From contig NZ_JOGB01000001.1 of NCBI RefSeq assembly GCF_000719335.1, forward strand, positions 124,001 to 188,000: DNA of 64,000 nt. The letters are read 5' to 3'. Under the pieces are notes generated by a model. That model was not told the DNA's origin. It saw only the letters and a program-made list of their open reading frames with translations, and did no database searches. This DNA is from Streptomyces sp. NRRL S-87 (GTDB lineage: Bacteria; Actinomycetota; Actinomycetes; Streptomycetales; Streptomycetaceae). Below, in pieces: positions 35,303-43,139 of the stretch (positions are counted from its first letter, which is position 1; each line of letters begins with the position of its first letter). Position numbers and translations under genes: made by a program.

Positions 35303-35325
35303 AGCGTACTGATTTTCGGCATGTT

Positions 35326-35376
35326 CCGATGGAAATTGCCAGAACACCCCATCGGGCCGTGGACGTTGAGTAGCGT
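35326..35376 (+). promoter_or_regulatory. Promoter/operator region of the roadblock operon
   Basis: A locally A/T-richer stretch. CCGATGG (35326-35332) and CCATCGG (35349-35355) form an inverted repeat with 16-nt spacer, followed by TAGCGT (35371-35376) as a -10, about 60 nt ahead of the GTG. Confidence 0.45.
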
Positions 35377-35435
35377 CTGAGTCGCCGCCCGTACGCATCC
35401 GTCATCGCGCACGGTCGGCGGGGAGGGGAGCCCGC

Positions 35436-36011
35436 GTGCCCGGAATCGATGAGTGTCTGCTGCAAGCCATGGCGGTGCCGGGTGCCCGCGGTGCCGCCCT
35501 GGTCGACTGGAGCAGTGGCCTCGCACTGGGCACCATAGGCGAGTCGCCCGTCGGCGACCATGAAACCACCGCTGCCGAGACCGCCGAACTGGCGCGCGCG
35601 GCAGCCGAGTACGAGACCTTCTCGGCGCCCGGGCCGCCCCCGGCCGCCCCGCGCGTCGCCCGGGCCGCGCTCGGCCCCGGCCCCAGCGCACGCGCCGCGA
35701 TCGGACCGGCCGCGTCCGCGCTCGTACCGGCCTTCGTCCCCGGCGTGCCGCCCAAGCCCGTCGGCCCGCCGCCCCCGCCCCCGCCGTTCCAGGGCGGGAA
35801 CAGGGCCCCCGCCGCGCCCGCGGCCGACCACGCCCCACCCGTGGAGGACGTCATCGTCACCACCCGCAGCGGTTACCACGTCCTGCGCTTCGTCGAGACC
35901 AGCTTCGACAGCAGTGTCTTCCTCCACCTGTGGCTGGACCGCGACACGGGCAACCTCGCCCTCGCCCGGATCCGACTCCGCGACCTCGCCGGGCGGCTGG
36001 TCCTGGGATGA
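35436..36011 (+). CDS. Roadblock-like protein with central Pro-rich insertion
   Basis: 191 residues, GTG start. Residues about 1-30 (GARGAALVDWSSGLALGTIG) and about 140-190 (DVIVTTRSGYHVLRFVE; VFLHLWLDRDTGNLALAR) match the two ends of the 124-residue roadblock-like protein at 37374-37748. Between them, the middle of the fold is replaced by some 70 residues rich in Pro/Ala, including PPKPVGPPPPPPP, a possible SH3/EVH-like or disordered docking arm. ATGA overlap with the next gene. Roadblock proteins normally scaffold or regulate small GTPases; none is encoded here. Confidence 0.75.
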   Translation: MPGIDECLLQAMAVPGARGAALVDWSSGLALGTIGESPVGDHETTAAETAELARAAAEYETFSAPGPPPAAPRVARAALGPGPSARAAIGPAASALVPAFVPGVPPKPVGPPPPPPPFQGGNRAPAAPAADHAPPVEDVIVTTRSGYHVLRFVETSFDSSVFLHLWLDRDTGNLALARIRLRDLAGRLVLG

Positions 36012-36784
36012 GTACGCACACCGCCGCCATGACCGCCTCCCCCCTGCTGCACCGCCTCGCCGAGGAGCGCGCCACGGGCGCCCTCATGCGCGACCACGGC
36101 ACCCTCTTCCTCGAGGACGGACGCGTCGTGCACGCCGAGAGCCCCGCCACCCCCGGCATCGACGTCCTGCTCACCGCCGGCGGCCGGCTCGCCCCCGAGG
36201 GCTGGCAGGAGGCCGTCAACCGGGCCGGAGCCCGCCGCGCCGTGGGCCGCTTCCTCGTCGAGAGCGGCCGTCTCGCCGACGGCGAACTGGAGATCTGCCA
36301 CCTCGGAGCCGTCTTCGACGCGGCCTTCTTCGCCCTTGCCCCCAGCAGCGGCCCCTCCCGGTTCCGACGCGGCGCCACCCACTGGATGGGACCGGTCCGC
36401 TCCGTCTCCGCCGACGCCGTCGAGCGCGAGACCGTCCGGCGCCGGGAGCTGCTGGACACCGTCTGGCCGTACCCCGCCCTCGACACGGCGCCCGTGGTCC
36501 CGCGGCCCGCCGCACCCGGCCAGAGCGTCACCCCGCGCCAGCGGGCGCTGCTCGCCTCGGCCGACGGCAACCGGACCCCGGCCGCGCTCGCCTGGCTGCT
36601 GGGCCGCCCCGCGTTCCACACCCTCCTGGAGGTGCGCAGGCTGGCCGCCATGGGCCTGGTGCAGACCCCGTACGAACCCCCGCCACCCGCTCCCTCGACC
36701 CTGCCCGGATGGGTAACGCAGGTCGCCTCCCCGGACGTCGCCCTGCTCCGTCGGCTCCGTGACGCCTTGGAGGCAACCCTGTGA
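36008..36784 (+). CDS. PATAN/DUF4388-like protein with winged-helix-like tail
   Basis: 258 residues. N-terminal block ATGALMRDHGTLFLEDGRVVHAES...GIDVLLTAGG followed by VGRFLVESGRLADGELEICHLGAVFDAAFFAL has the layout of DUF4388/PATAN domains found beside response regulators and GTPase modules. The C-terminal part (RALLASADGNRTPAALAWLLGRPAFHTLLEVRRLAAMGLV) looks like a winged helix. It overlaps the upstream roadblock-like gene by 4 nt. Likely a signalling or DNA-binding adaptor; ligand and target unknown. Confidence 0.68.
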   Translation: MSTHTAAMTASPLLHRLAEERATGALMRDHGTLFLEDGRVVHAESPATPGIDVLLTAGGRLAPEGWQEAVNRAGARRAVGRFLVESGRLADGELEICHLGAVFDAAFFALAPSSGPSRFRRGATHWMGPVRSVSADAVERETVRRRELLDTVWPYPALDTAPVVPRPAAPGQSVTPRQRALLASADGNRTPAALAWLLGRPAFHTLLEVRRLAAMGLVQTPYEPPPPAPSTLPGWVTQVASPDVALLRRLRDALEATL

Positions 36785-36870
36785 CCGTCCCCTCGCCCGG
36801 CACCCGCGGCCAGGCCCCGTGTTCGCCGTCATGAGGCTCCCGATGCGACAGCGCACCGAGAGGAGACAGC

Positions 36871-36888
36871 ATGAAAGGAAGCAGTTGA
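36871..36888 (+). CDS. Candidate five-residue leader ORF (MKGSS)
   Basis: An ATG with GAGAGGAG upstream opens a five-codon frame whose TGA shares its A with the ATG of the roadblock gene (TGATG). This could couple translation. Very short; may be chance. Confidence 0.25.
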   Translation: MKGSS

Positions 36889-37277
36889 TGACGGCAGAGC
36901 CCGAAGTCCTCGGTGAACTAAGGAGGTTGCGGGCCCGCCTGCCGCAGCTGACCGGAGCCCTCGCCGCCAGCGTGGACGGCCTCGTCCTCGCCCAGGAGAC
37001 CCCGGCCATCGAACCCGAGGGCGTCGCGGCGCTGACCGCCGCCGCGCTCGGGGTGGCCCAGCGGCTGACCGATGCCACCGGCCAGGGCGACTTCCGGGAG
37101 CTCCTGGTCCGCGGCGCCGACGGGTACGTCGCCACCTACGCGGCAGGCGGCCAGGCCGTCCTCACGCTGCTCGCCGAGCCGCGGATCAACGTCGGCCGCC
37201 TCCACCTGGAGGCCCGCCGCTCCAGCGCCCGCATAGGCGAGCTGGTCGACCGGGCCCTCACCCGCCGCGAGTCCTGA
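36888..37277 (+). CDS. Roadblock/LC7 domain protein (MglB-like)
   Basis: 129 residues from ATG 36888 (AAAGGA at 10 nt). One roadblock domain: LTGALAASVDGLVLAQET, LTAAALGVAQRLTDATGQGDFRELLVRG, GYVATYAAGGQAVLTLLAEPRINVGRLHLEARRSS. In Streptomyces conservons and in MglB, such proteins dimerise and act on a Ras-like GTPase. It is flanked by two roadblock-like proteins and a PATAN-like protein, without a GTPase gene in the window. Confidence 0.86.
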   Translation: MTAEPEVLGELRRLRARLPQLTGALAASVDGLVLAQETPAIEPEGVAALTAAALGVAQRLTDATGQGDFRELLVRGADGYVATYAAGGQAVLTLLAEPRINVGRLHLEARRSSARIGELVDRALTRRES

Positions 37278-37373
37278 GCCGCGGCGGCCGCGCCGGGCCG
37301 CCCTGCCCGACGCCCCCTCCACGACACCGTTCCCTCATCCAACGATGGTCCGACAGAAGGAAGTGCACGACTC

Positions 37374-37748
37374 ATGGCGAACACCGAGACCGCCCTCAAG
37401 GAAGCCACCACAGTCATCGACGGCGCGATCGGCGCCGCGCTCGTCGACTACACCAGCGGCATGGCCCTGGGAACCATCGGCGGCGGCAAGGACCTCGACC
37501 TCAACGTCGCCGCCGCCGGCAACACCGACGTGGTCCGCGCCAAGGTCCGGACGATGGAGATGCTGGGCCTCAAGGACGACATCGAGGACATCCTGATCAC
37601 CCTCGGCGGCCAGTACCACCTGATCCGGCTCCTCAAGGGCCGCGGCACCGACGGGCTGTTCCTCTACCTGGCGCTGGACAAGCAGCGGGCCAACCTCGCG
37701 ATGGCCCGCCACCAGCTCAGGAAGATCGAGAACGAACTGGACGTCTGA
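37374..37748 (+). CDS. Roadblock-like protein, compact form
   Basis: 124 residues, ATG with GAAGGAAG upstream. VIDGAIGAALVDYTSGMALGTIG, KVRTMEMLGLKDDIEDILITLGGQYHLIRLLKG and LFLYLALDKQRANLAMARHQLRKIE give a complete roadblock-like alpha/beta fold. It is the undisturbed paralogue of the protein at 35436. Last gene of the set before the strong hairpin at 37771. Confidence 0.84.
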   Translation: MANTETALKEATTVIDGAIGAALVDYTSGMALGTIGGGKDLDLNVAAAGNTDVVRAKVRTMEMLGLKDDIEDILITLGGQYHLIRLLKGRGTDGLFLYLALDKQRANLAMARHQLRKIENELDV

Positions 37749-37770
37749 CCCGGCCGCCCGAACGCGCCCC

Positions 37771-37814
37771 ACGCACGGGTGCCCCCGCCTCTCGATGCGG
37801 GGGCACCCGTGCGT
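37771..37814. terminator. Strong terminator closing the roadblock operon
   Basis: 18-bp perfect stem (37771-37788 with 37797-37814) and 8-nt loop, between convergent genes. Confidence 0.9.
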
Positions 37815-37887
37815 CCGGACCCGTCCGGACCCGTCCGGAGCCGTTCCGGCCGTTCGACCCGTTCGACCCGTTCGACCCGTTCGACCC
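37813..37887 (+). repeat. Short tandem repeats after the terminator
   Basis: A 10-bp unit GTCCGGACCC repeats at 37813-37842 (third copy degenerate), then a 9-bp unit GTTCGACCC repeats four times at 37852-37887. The block is intergenic between the roadblock operon and the sigma-CAP gene. Confidence 0.85.
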
Positions 37888-37929
37888 GTCCACGTGGGCG
37901 CGGCGGCTGCGGGGCCCGGGGCCCGTGTC

Positions 37930-39750
37930 CTAGCGCGCGCCGAACACCTGGGTCCAGTACGGGCCGCCCGAGGAGTGGATGCCGATGCCTATCTCCTTGA
38001 AGGAGCAGTTGAGGATGTTCGCCCGGTGACCCGAGCTGTTCATCCAGGACTCCATCACCTGCGAGGCCGTCCGCTGACCCATCGCGATGTTCTCGCCGTA
38101 CGTCGACCACCGGTAGCCGGCGGCCGTGACGCGCTCGCCCGGGCCGTCGCCGTCCGGGTTGGTGTGGTCGAAGAAGTTGCGCGCCGCCATGTCGTCCGAG
38201 TGCCCCTGCGCGGCCCGCATCAGCTTGGAGTTGGCGGTCAGCGCACTGCAACCCGCCTTGGCGCGCTCGGCGTTGACGAGGTCGATCACCTTCTGCGCGG
38301 TGGAGCCCACCGAACCGGAGCCGCCGCCCGTGGACCTGGTCGGACGCGGCTTCGCCGTGGGGGAGGGCGCGCGCCGGGTGGGCGCCTTCGACGGCGTCGC
38401 CTTGGGCGTCGGGCTCTTGCTCGGCGTCGGGCTGGCGCTCGGCGTCGGCGAGGCCGAGGCGGACGGGGAGGCCGGCTCGGAGGGCGGGGCGGGCTCGGAC
38501 GAGGTGGCGAGCGAGGTCGCCGGGGCGGCGGCCGCCCGGGTGGAGTCCACCACCTCCGCGTCCCCGTCCGGTCCGGTCACGAAGTAGAACGTGCCGCCGG
38601 CCACGGCCACCACGGCGATGCCGGCCGCCACGGCCGAACGGCGCCGGCCGCGCGCCTGCCGGCGCCGGGCCCCGCGCCCGCCGGAGCCGCCGGGGGCGTG
38701 GGTCTCGTACCCCGCCACGGCCTGGGTCTCGTACCCGTCGGGGGTCGGGGTCCCGTAGGTACTGATCGGCTGGGTCTCGTACGCGTCCAGGGGCCGGCCC
38801 TGGTACGCGCCCGGGGCGCCGGGCGCGCCGCCGTACGGGCCCCCGCCGGTCCCGTACGTGCCCCCGCCGGTCCCGTACGCGCCGCCGTCCGTCCCGTACG
38901 GGCCGCCCGAGTACGGCGGCTGCGGCGCGGCCGCGGCGGTGAGCCCGAAGCCCGCCCCGTGCCGCACGCCCGCCAGCAGCGCCGCGGCCGGGGGCACCAG
39001 CAGCAGGCCGGCCAGCAGTCCCTCGGCCGGCATCAGGCCGGACCACAGGCCGGCGCAGTGCGCGCAGGACCGGGCGTGCCGGGCTATGCGCTTGCGCCAC
39101 AGCGCCGACGGGCGCCCGTCCCACAGGCCGATCTCGCCGCGCAGCTGGGGGCAGAGCGGGTTCTCCGACAGGGCCCGGACCACCACGCGCGCGGTCTCCA
39201 GCTGGGCCTTCATCCGCTGGACCCGGACCGCGGTGTGCTGCGGGGACAGCTCCAGGGCCGCCGCCACCTCGTGCCGGGTCAGCTCGCCCGCGCACTCCAG
39301 CCACCACAGCGACAGCAACGCGCTGTCCTCGGGTTCCATCCAACGGGTGGCCTCCGCGGTCTCGCGCCGCTGGCCCGAGAGGTTCAGCTGCATCACGGTG
39401 AGGTCCACGAAGTCCGCGCCCGGGTCGGCGAGGTCGCGGGCCTCGTCGAGGGGGCCGGAGCCGAAGCCGGGCTGGGCCCCCTGCTGCACCTGCCAGTGGC
39501 TGCGGATGCCGTTCATGGCGATCGCCACGAGCCAGGACCGGAAGCTGTCGGGGGAGCGGAGGGCGGACAGCCCGTCGAGGGCGCGCAGCATGGTCTCCTG
39601 CACGACGTCGTCGACGTCGTGGTGGCCGTTCATCGCCCGGCCGACGATGTTGTAGACCAGCGGCAGGTAGGCGGCGATCAGCTCGTCCTGTGCCTTCAGG
39701 TCACCGTTCTGTGCCGCGATGACCAGTTCCGTGCCGTGCTGTTCTCTCAT
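37930..39750 (-). CDS. ECF sigma factor fused to zinc anti-sigma-like motif, membrane segments and CAP domain
   Basis: 606 residues. Sigma region 2 (about 10-85: DVDDVVQETMLRALDGLS, SFRSWLVAIAMN) and region 4 (about 140-190) are followed by HARSCAHCAG (His225, Cys229, Cys232), the HxxxCxxC of zinc anti-sigma domains. A hydrophobic stretch (240-262), Gly/Tyr repeats (YGTGGG), a membrane helix (372-392), a Pro/Ser linker and a C-terminal CAP/SCP domain (483-606: LVNAERAKAGCSAL, HSDDMAARNFFDHTNP, GENIAMGQ) follow. One polypeptide thus links an external domain to a sigma factor. ATG 39750 chosen; ribosome site weak. Confidence 0.85.
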   Translation of the reverse strand: MREQHGTELVIAAQNGDLKAQDELIAAYLPLVYNIVGRAMNGHHDVDDVVQETMLRALDGLSALRSPDSFRSWLVAIAMNGIRSHWQVQQGAQPGFGSGPLDEARDLADPGADFVDLTVMQLNLSGQRRETAEATRWMEPEDSALLSLWWLECAGELTRHEVAAALELSPQHTAVRVQRMKAQLETARVVVRALSENPLCPQLRGEIGLWDGRPSALWRKRIARHARSCAHCAGLWSGLMPAEGLLAGLLLVPPAAALLAGVRHGAGFGLTAAAAPQPPYSGGPYGTDGGAYGTGGGTYGTGGGPYGGAPGAPGAYQGRPLDAYETQPISTYGTPTPDGYETQAVAGYETHAPGGSGGRGARRRQARGRRRSAVAAGIAVVAVAGGTFYFVTGPDGDAEVVDSTRAAAAPATSLATSSEPAPPSEPASPSASASPTPSASPTPSKSPTPKATPSKAPTRRAPSPTAKPRPTRSTGGGSGSVGSTAQKVIDLVNAERAKAGCSALTANSKLMRAAQGHSDDMAARNFFDHTNPDGDGPGERVTAAGYRWSTYGENIAMGQRTASQVMESWMNSSGHRANILNCSFKEIGIGIHSSGGPYWTQVFGAR

Positions 39751-39895
39751 GTCCCGTTCCACCCTGCCTGTCCCGGACGTTGTCGATGCCCAACATCTGG
39801 GAGACGGCTGGCCACCGGCCCGATAACAGGAATGACGAAACTTTCTTCCGACCGGGCGGCGGACACGGTACCCCGGGATTCGGCGCGCCACAGCG

Positions 39896-39924
39896 CCCGG
39901 GCCCCGCGTGGGGCGGGGCCCGGG
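39896..39924 (-). terminator. Terminator of dctA
   Basis: 12-bp perfect stem (39896-39907 with 39913-39924) and 5-nt loop, 27 bp after the dctA stop. Confidence 0.78.
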
Positions 39925-39950
39925 GACGTCCCGTGGGGGGAATCAGGGCG

Positions 39951-41357
39951 TCAGGGAGCTACCTGACGCGGTTCGGGGACGGGGCTCCCGGCCGCGGCCG
40001 GGCGGGGGGCGTCGGCCGGGTCGCCGTGGCCGTCGTCCACCAGCGTCGTCTCGTCGAACGGAAGCCGCCCGGCCAGCACCTCGGCCGCCCGCGCCCGGTC
40101 GAACTCCTTGGTCCACGTACCGACCAGGACCGTGGCCACCGCGTTGCCGGCGAAGTTCGTCAGCGCCCGGGCCTCGCTCATGAACCGGTCGATGCCCACG
40201 ATCAGCCCGACCCCGTCCACCAGCTCCGGCCGGTGCGACTGCAGACCACCGGCCAGGGTGGCCAGGCCCGCGCCGGTCACGCCCGCCGCGCCCTTCGAGG
40301 CGATCACCATGAAGACCAGCAGCGACACCTGCTCGCCGAGCTCCAGCGGGGTGCCCATCGCCTCGGCCACGAACAGCGAGGCCATGGTGAGGTAGATCGC
40401 AGTGCCGTCGAGGTTGAAGGAGTAGCCGGTCGGCACCGTGATTCCGGTCACGGGCTTCGAGACGCCGAGGTGCTCCATCTTCGCGATCAGCCGCGGCAGC
40501 GCCGACTCCGACGAGGAGGTGGAGAGGATCAGCAGGAACTCGCGGCCCAGGTACTTCAGCAGCGCGACCACGCTGATCCCCGCCACCACCCGCAGCAGCG
40601 TCCCGAGCACCACGAAGACGAACAGCACGCACGTCGTGTAGAAGCCGATCATGATGACGGCGAGGGACTTCAGCGCATCGAGCCCGGTCGCGCCGACCAC
40701 GGCCGCCATCGCCCCGAACGCGCCCACCGGCGCCGCCCACATGATCATCGACAGCACCCGGAAGACCAGCTTCTGTACGTGCCCGATGCCGCGCAGCACC
40801 GGCTCGCCCGCGCTCCCCATCGCCTGCAGCGCGAACCCGCACAGCAGCGCCACCAGCAGCGTCTGCAGCACCTCGCCGCCCGTGAAGGCGGACACCAGCG
40901 TGGTCGGGATGATGCCCAGCAGGAACTCCTGCGTGGACTCGGCCCCGCCCGTCTTCGCCTGCGCCTCGCCGGCGCTGCGCACCGCCTCCGTCAGGTGCAG
41001 GCCGCTGCCCGGCTCCAGCAGGTTGCCCACCAGCAGGCCGATCCCGAGCGCCACCGTCGACATCACCAGGAAGTAGCCCAGTGCCAGCCCGCCCACGGCC
41101 CCGACCTTGGCGGCCTTGCGGACCGACCCCACGCCCAGCACGATCGTGCAGAAGATGATCGGCGAGATCATCATCTTGATCAGGTTCACGAAGCCGGTCC
41201 CGATCGGCTTCAGCTCGACCGCCACCCCGGGCGCGGCCAGCCCGACCGCGATGCCCAGCAGCACGGCGGCGATCACCGCCAGGTAGAGGTAGTGGGTCCG
41301 GTCCCGCCGGGCTCTGCCCGGGCCGGTGGTGTCGGTGGTGTCCCGCTCGACGGCCAC
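39951..41357 (-). CDS. dctA: C4-dicarboxylate:cation symporter DctA
   Basis: 468 residues, GTG start with AAGGAG. DAACS family: IKMMISPIIFCTIVLGV, STSSSESALPRLIAKM (HP1 serine-rich loop), TGYSFNLDGTAIYLTMASLF (TM7/HP2 region). Imports succinate, fumarate or malate with H+/Na+. Divergent from a CitA/CitB-type two-component system that most likely induces it. The last ~45 residues are a variable Pro/Asp tail. Confidence 0.93.
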   Translation of the reverse strand: MAVERDTTDTTGPGRARRDRTHYLYLAVIAAVLLGIAVGLAAPGVAVELKPIGTGFVNLIKMMISPIIFCTIVLGVGSVRKAAKVGAVGGLALGYFLVMSTVALGIGLLVGNLLEPGSGLHLTEAVRSAGEAQAKTGGAESTQEFLLGIIPTTLVSAFTGGEVLQTLLVALLCGFALQAMGSAGEPVLRGIGHVQKLVFRVLSMIMWAAPVGAFGAMAAVVGATGLDALKSLAVIMIGFYTTCVLFVFVVLGTLLRVVAGISVVALLKYLGREFLLILSTSSSESALPRLIAKMEHLGVSKPVTGITVPTGYSFNLDGTAIYLTMASLFVAEAMGTPLELGEQVSLLVFMVIASKGAAGVTGAGLATLAGGLQSHRPELVDGVGLIVGIDRFMSEARALTNFAGNAVATVLVGTWTKEFDRARAAEVLAGRLPFDETTLVDDGHGDPADAPRPAAAGSPVPEPRQVAP

Positions 41358-41374
41358 GGTGGCTCCTTCAGTCG

Positions 41375-41513
41375 TTTCGTTCGCCCGGACACCGTCCCGG
41401 GTGCCGGGGACCCGCCCCGCCGGACGCGGGTGTGCGGCTCGCGGCCGGGGAGGGGGTCCCGGCGACTATCCACCGGCGCTGTGACCGCGGTCACCCTTGC
41501 GTTCATTTCGTTC
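41375..41513. promoter_or_regulatory. Shared motifs in the dctA / sensor-kinase divergent region
   Basis: TTTCGTTC occurs at 41375-41382 (dctA side) and 41506-41513 (kinase side), in otherwise G/C-rich DNA; a second CGTTCA sits 3 nt before the latter. GTGACC-GC-GGTCAC (41481-41494) is a perfect palindrome. These are candidate sites for the CitB-like regulator. Confidence 0.5.
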
Positions 41514-41537
41514 ACGCGTCGGGGCAGACTGACGACC

Positions 41538-43139
41538 GTGTTCCGCATCCCCCGCCCGCGCCCCCGCAGCCTGGCCGGCCAGCTCTTCGCCATGCAGGCC
41601 GTGCTGGTCGCCGTGGTCGTGGCCGGGTGCGCGGTCTTCGGGTACGCCACCGCCCGCTCCCAGGCCGAGGAGTCGGCCCGCCTCCAGGCGCAGGCCGTGG
41701 CCCGGGCGGTCGCCGACGCCCCCTCCGTGCACGCCGCCGTCCGCGGCCCCGACCCGTCCGCGGCCCTCCAGCCGTACGCCGAGCGGGTCCGCGCCGACTC
41801 CGGCGTCGACTTCGTCACGATCATGGACCCGGCGGGCGTCCGCTGGACCCACCGCGACCCGCGGCGCATCGGCGAGCGGTTCCTCGGCAACACCGCCGCC
41901 GCACTGCACGGCCGTACCTTCAGCGAGACCTACACCGGCACCCTCGGACCCTCGATCCGGGTCGTGACCCCCATCCAGGACGGGGGCCGGATCACCGGCC
42001 TGGTCGCGGCCGGCATCACGGTGGAGGCCATCGGGGACCGGCTCGCCCGCCAGCTCGCCGTCCTCGCCTGGGTCGCGGCCGGCGCCCTCGCCCTGGGCGC
42101 CCTCGGCACGTACGTCGTCAACGCCCGGCTGCGCCGGCACACCCACGGCATGAACGCCGCCGAGCTCAGCCGCATGTACGACTACCACGAGGCGACCCTG
42201 CACGCCGTGCGCGAGGGCCTGCTCATGCTCGACGGCCAGCGCCGCGTCTCCCTCGTCAACGACGGCGCCCGCGACCTGCTCGCCCTCGGCCGGGCCGACG
42301 TCCGCGGCCGCAACGTCGCCGAACTCGGCCTGCCCGCCCCGCTCACCGGGGCGCTGCTCGCCGCCGAACCGCGGGTCGACGAGGTCCACCTCACCGGGGA
42401 GCGGGTGCTGGTGGTCAACACCTCGCCCGTCACCAGCGGTGGCCGCCGCGGCACCGTCGTCACCCTCCGGGACCACACCGACCTCCAGGCCCTGGCCGGG
42501 GAACTCGACCACGAACGCGGCTTCACCCAGGCCCTGCGCTCCCAGGCGCACGAGGCGGCCAACCGCCTCCACACCGTCGTCTCCCTCATCGAACTCGGCC
42601 GCACCCGGGAGGCGGTGGACTTCGCCACCGCCGAGCTCGAACTCGCCCAGTCCCTCACCGACCAGGTCGTCACCGCCGTGGACGAGCCGGTGCTGGCCGC
42701 CCTGCTCCTGGGCAAGGCGGCCCAGGCGCACGAGCGGGGCGTCGAGCTCGTGGTCGCCGCCGGCACCGGCGTGGCCGCCGGCGCCCTGCCCGCCTCGCTG
42801 CCCGTCCGGGACCTCGTCACCGTGCTCGGCAACCTCGTCGACAACGCGGTCGACGCGGTGACCGGCACCCCCGGCGCCCGCGTCACCGTCACCGCCCGCA
42901 CCCTGCACGACCCCGCCGAGCTGCGACTCACCGTGGCCGACAACGGCCCCGGGGTCCCCGACGGCGCCGAGGTCTTCCAGGCCGGCTGGTCCGGCAAGGG
43001 CCCCGGGCGCGGGCTCGGGCTGGCCCTGGTCCGGCAGACCGTACGGCGGCACGGCGGGACCGTCGCGGCCGGCCGCGGCGTGCACGGCGGCGCCGAGTTC
43101 ACCGTACGGCTGCCCCTGCGGGAAGGAGCGCCCGCGTGA
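41538..43139 (+). CDS. CitA/DcuS-type sensor histidine kinase
   Basis: 533 residues from GTG 41538 (CAGACT 7 nt upstream, likely leaderless). TM1 (LFAMQAVLVAVVVAGCAVFGYATA), an extracytoplasmic PDC/PAS sensor with DPRRIGERFLGNT, TM2 (LAVLAWVAAGALALGALGTYVV), a cytoplasmic PAS, then the kinase: phospho-His in RSQAHEAANRLHTVVSLIELG, N-box NLVDNAVDAV, G-boxes DNGPGVP and GRGLGLALV. Senses C4-dicarboxylate or citrate in the family. Partner regulator overlaps by 4 nt. Confidence 0.92.
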   Translation: MFRIPRPRPRSLAGQLFAMQAVLVAVVVAGCAVFGYATARSQAEESARLQAQAVARAVADAPSVHAAVRGPDPSAALQPYAERVRADSGVDFVTIMDPAGVRWTHRDPRRIGERFLGNTAAALHGRTFSETYTGTLGPSIRVVTPIQDGGRITGLVAAGITVEAIGDRLARQLAVLAWVAAGALALGALGTYVVNARLRRHTHGMNAAELSRMYDYHEATLHAVREGLLMLDGQRRVSLVNDGARDLLALGRADVRGRNVAELGLPAPLTGALLAAEPRVDEVHLTGERVLVVNTSPVTSGGRRGTVVTLRDHTDLQALAGELDHERGFTQALRSQAHEAANRLHTVVSLIELGRTREAVDFATAELELAQSLTDQVVTAVDEPVLAALLLGKAAQAHERGVELVVAAGTGVAAGALPASLPVRDLVTVLGNLVDNAVDAVTGTPGARVTVTARTLHDPAELRLTVADNGPGVPDGAEVFQAGWSGKGPGRGLGLALVRQTVRRHGGTVAAGRGVHGGAEFTVRLPLREGAPA

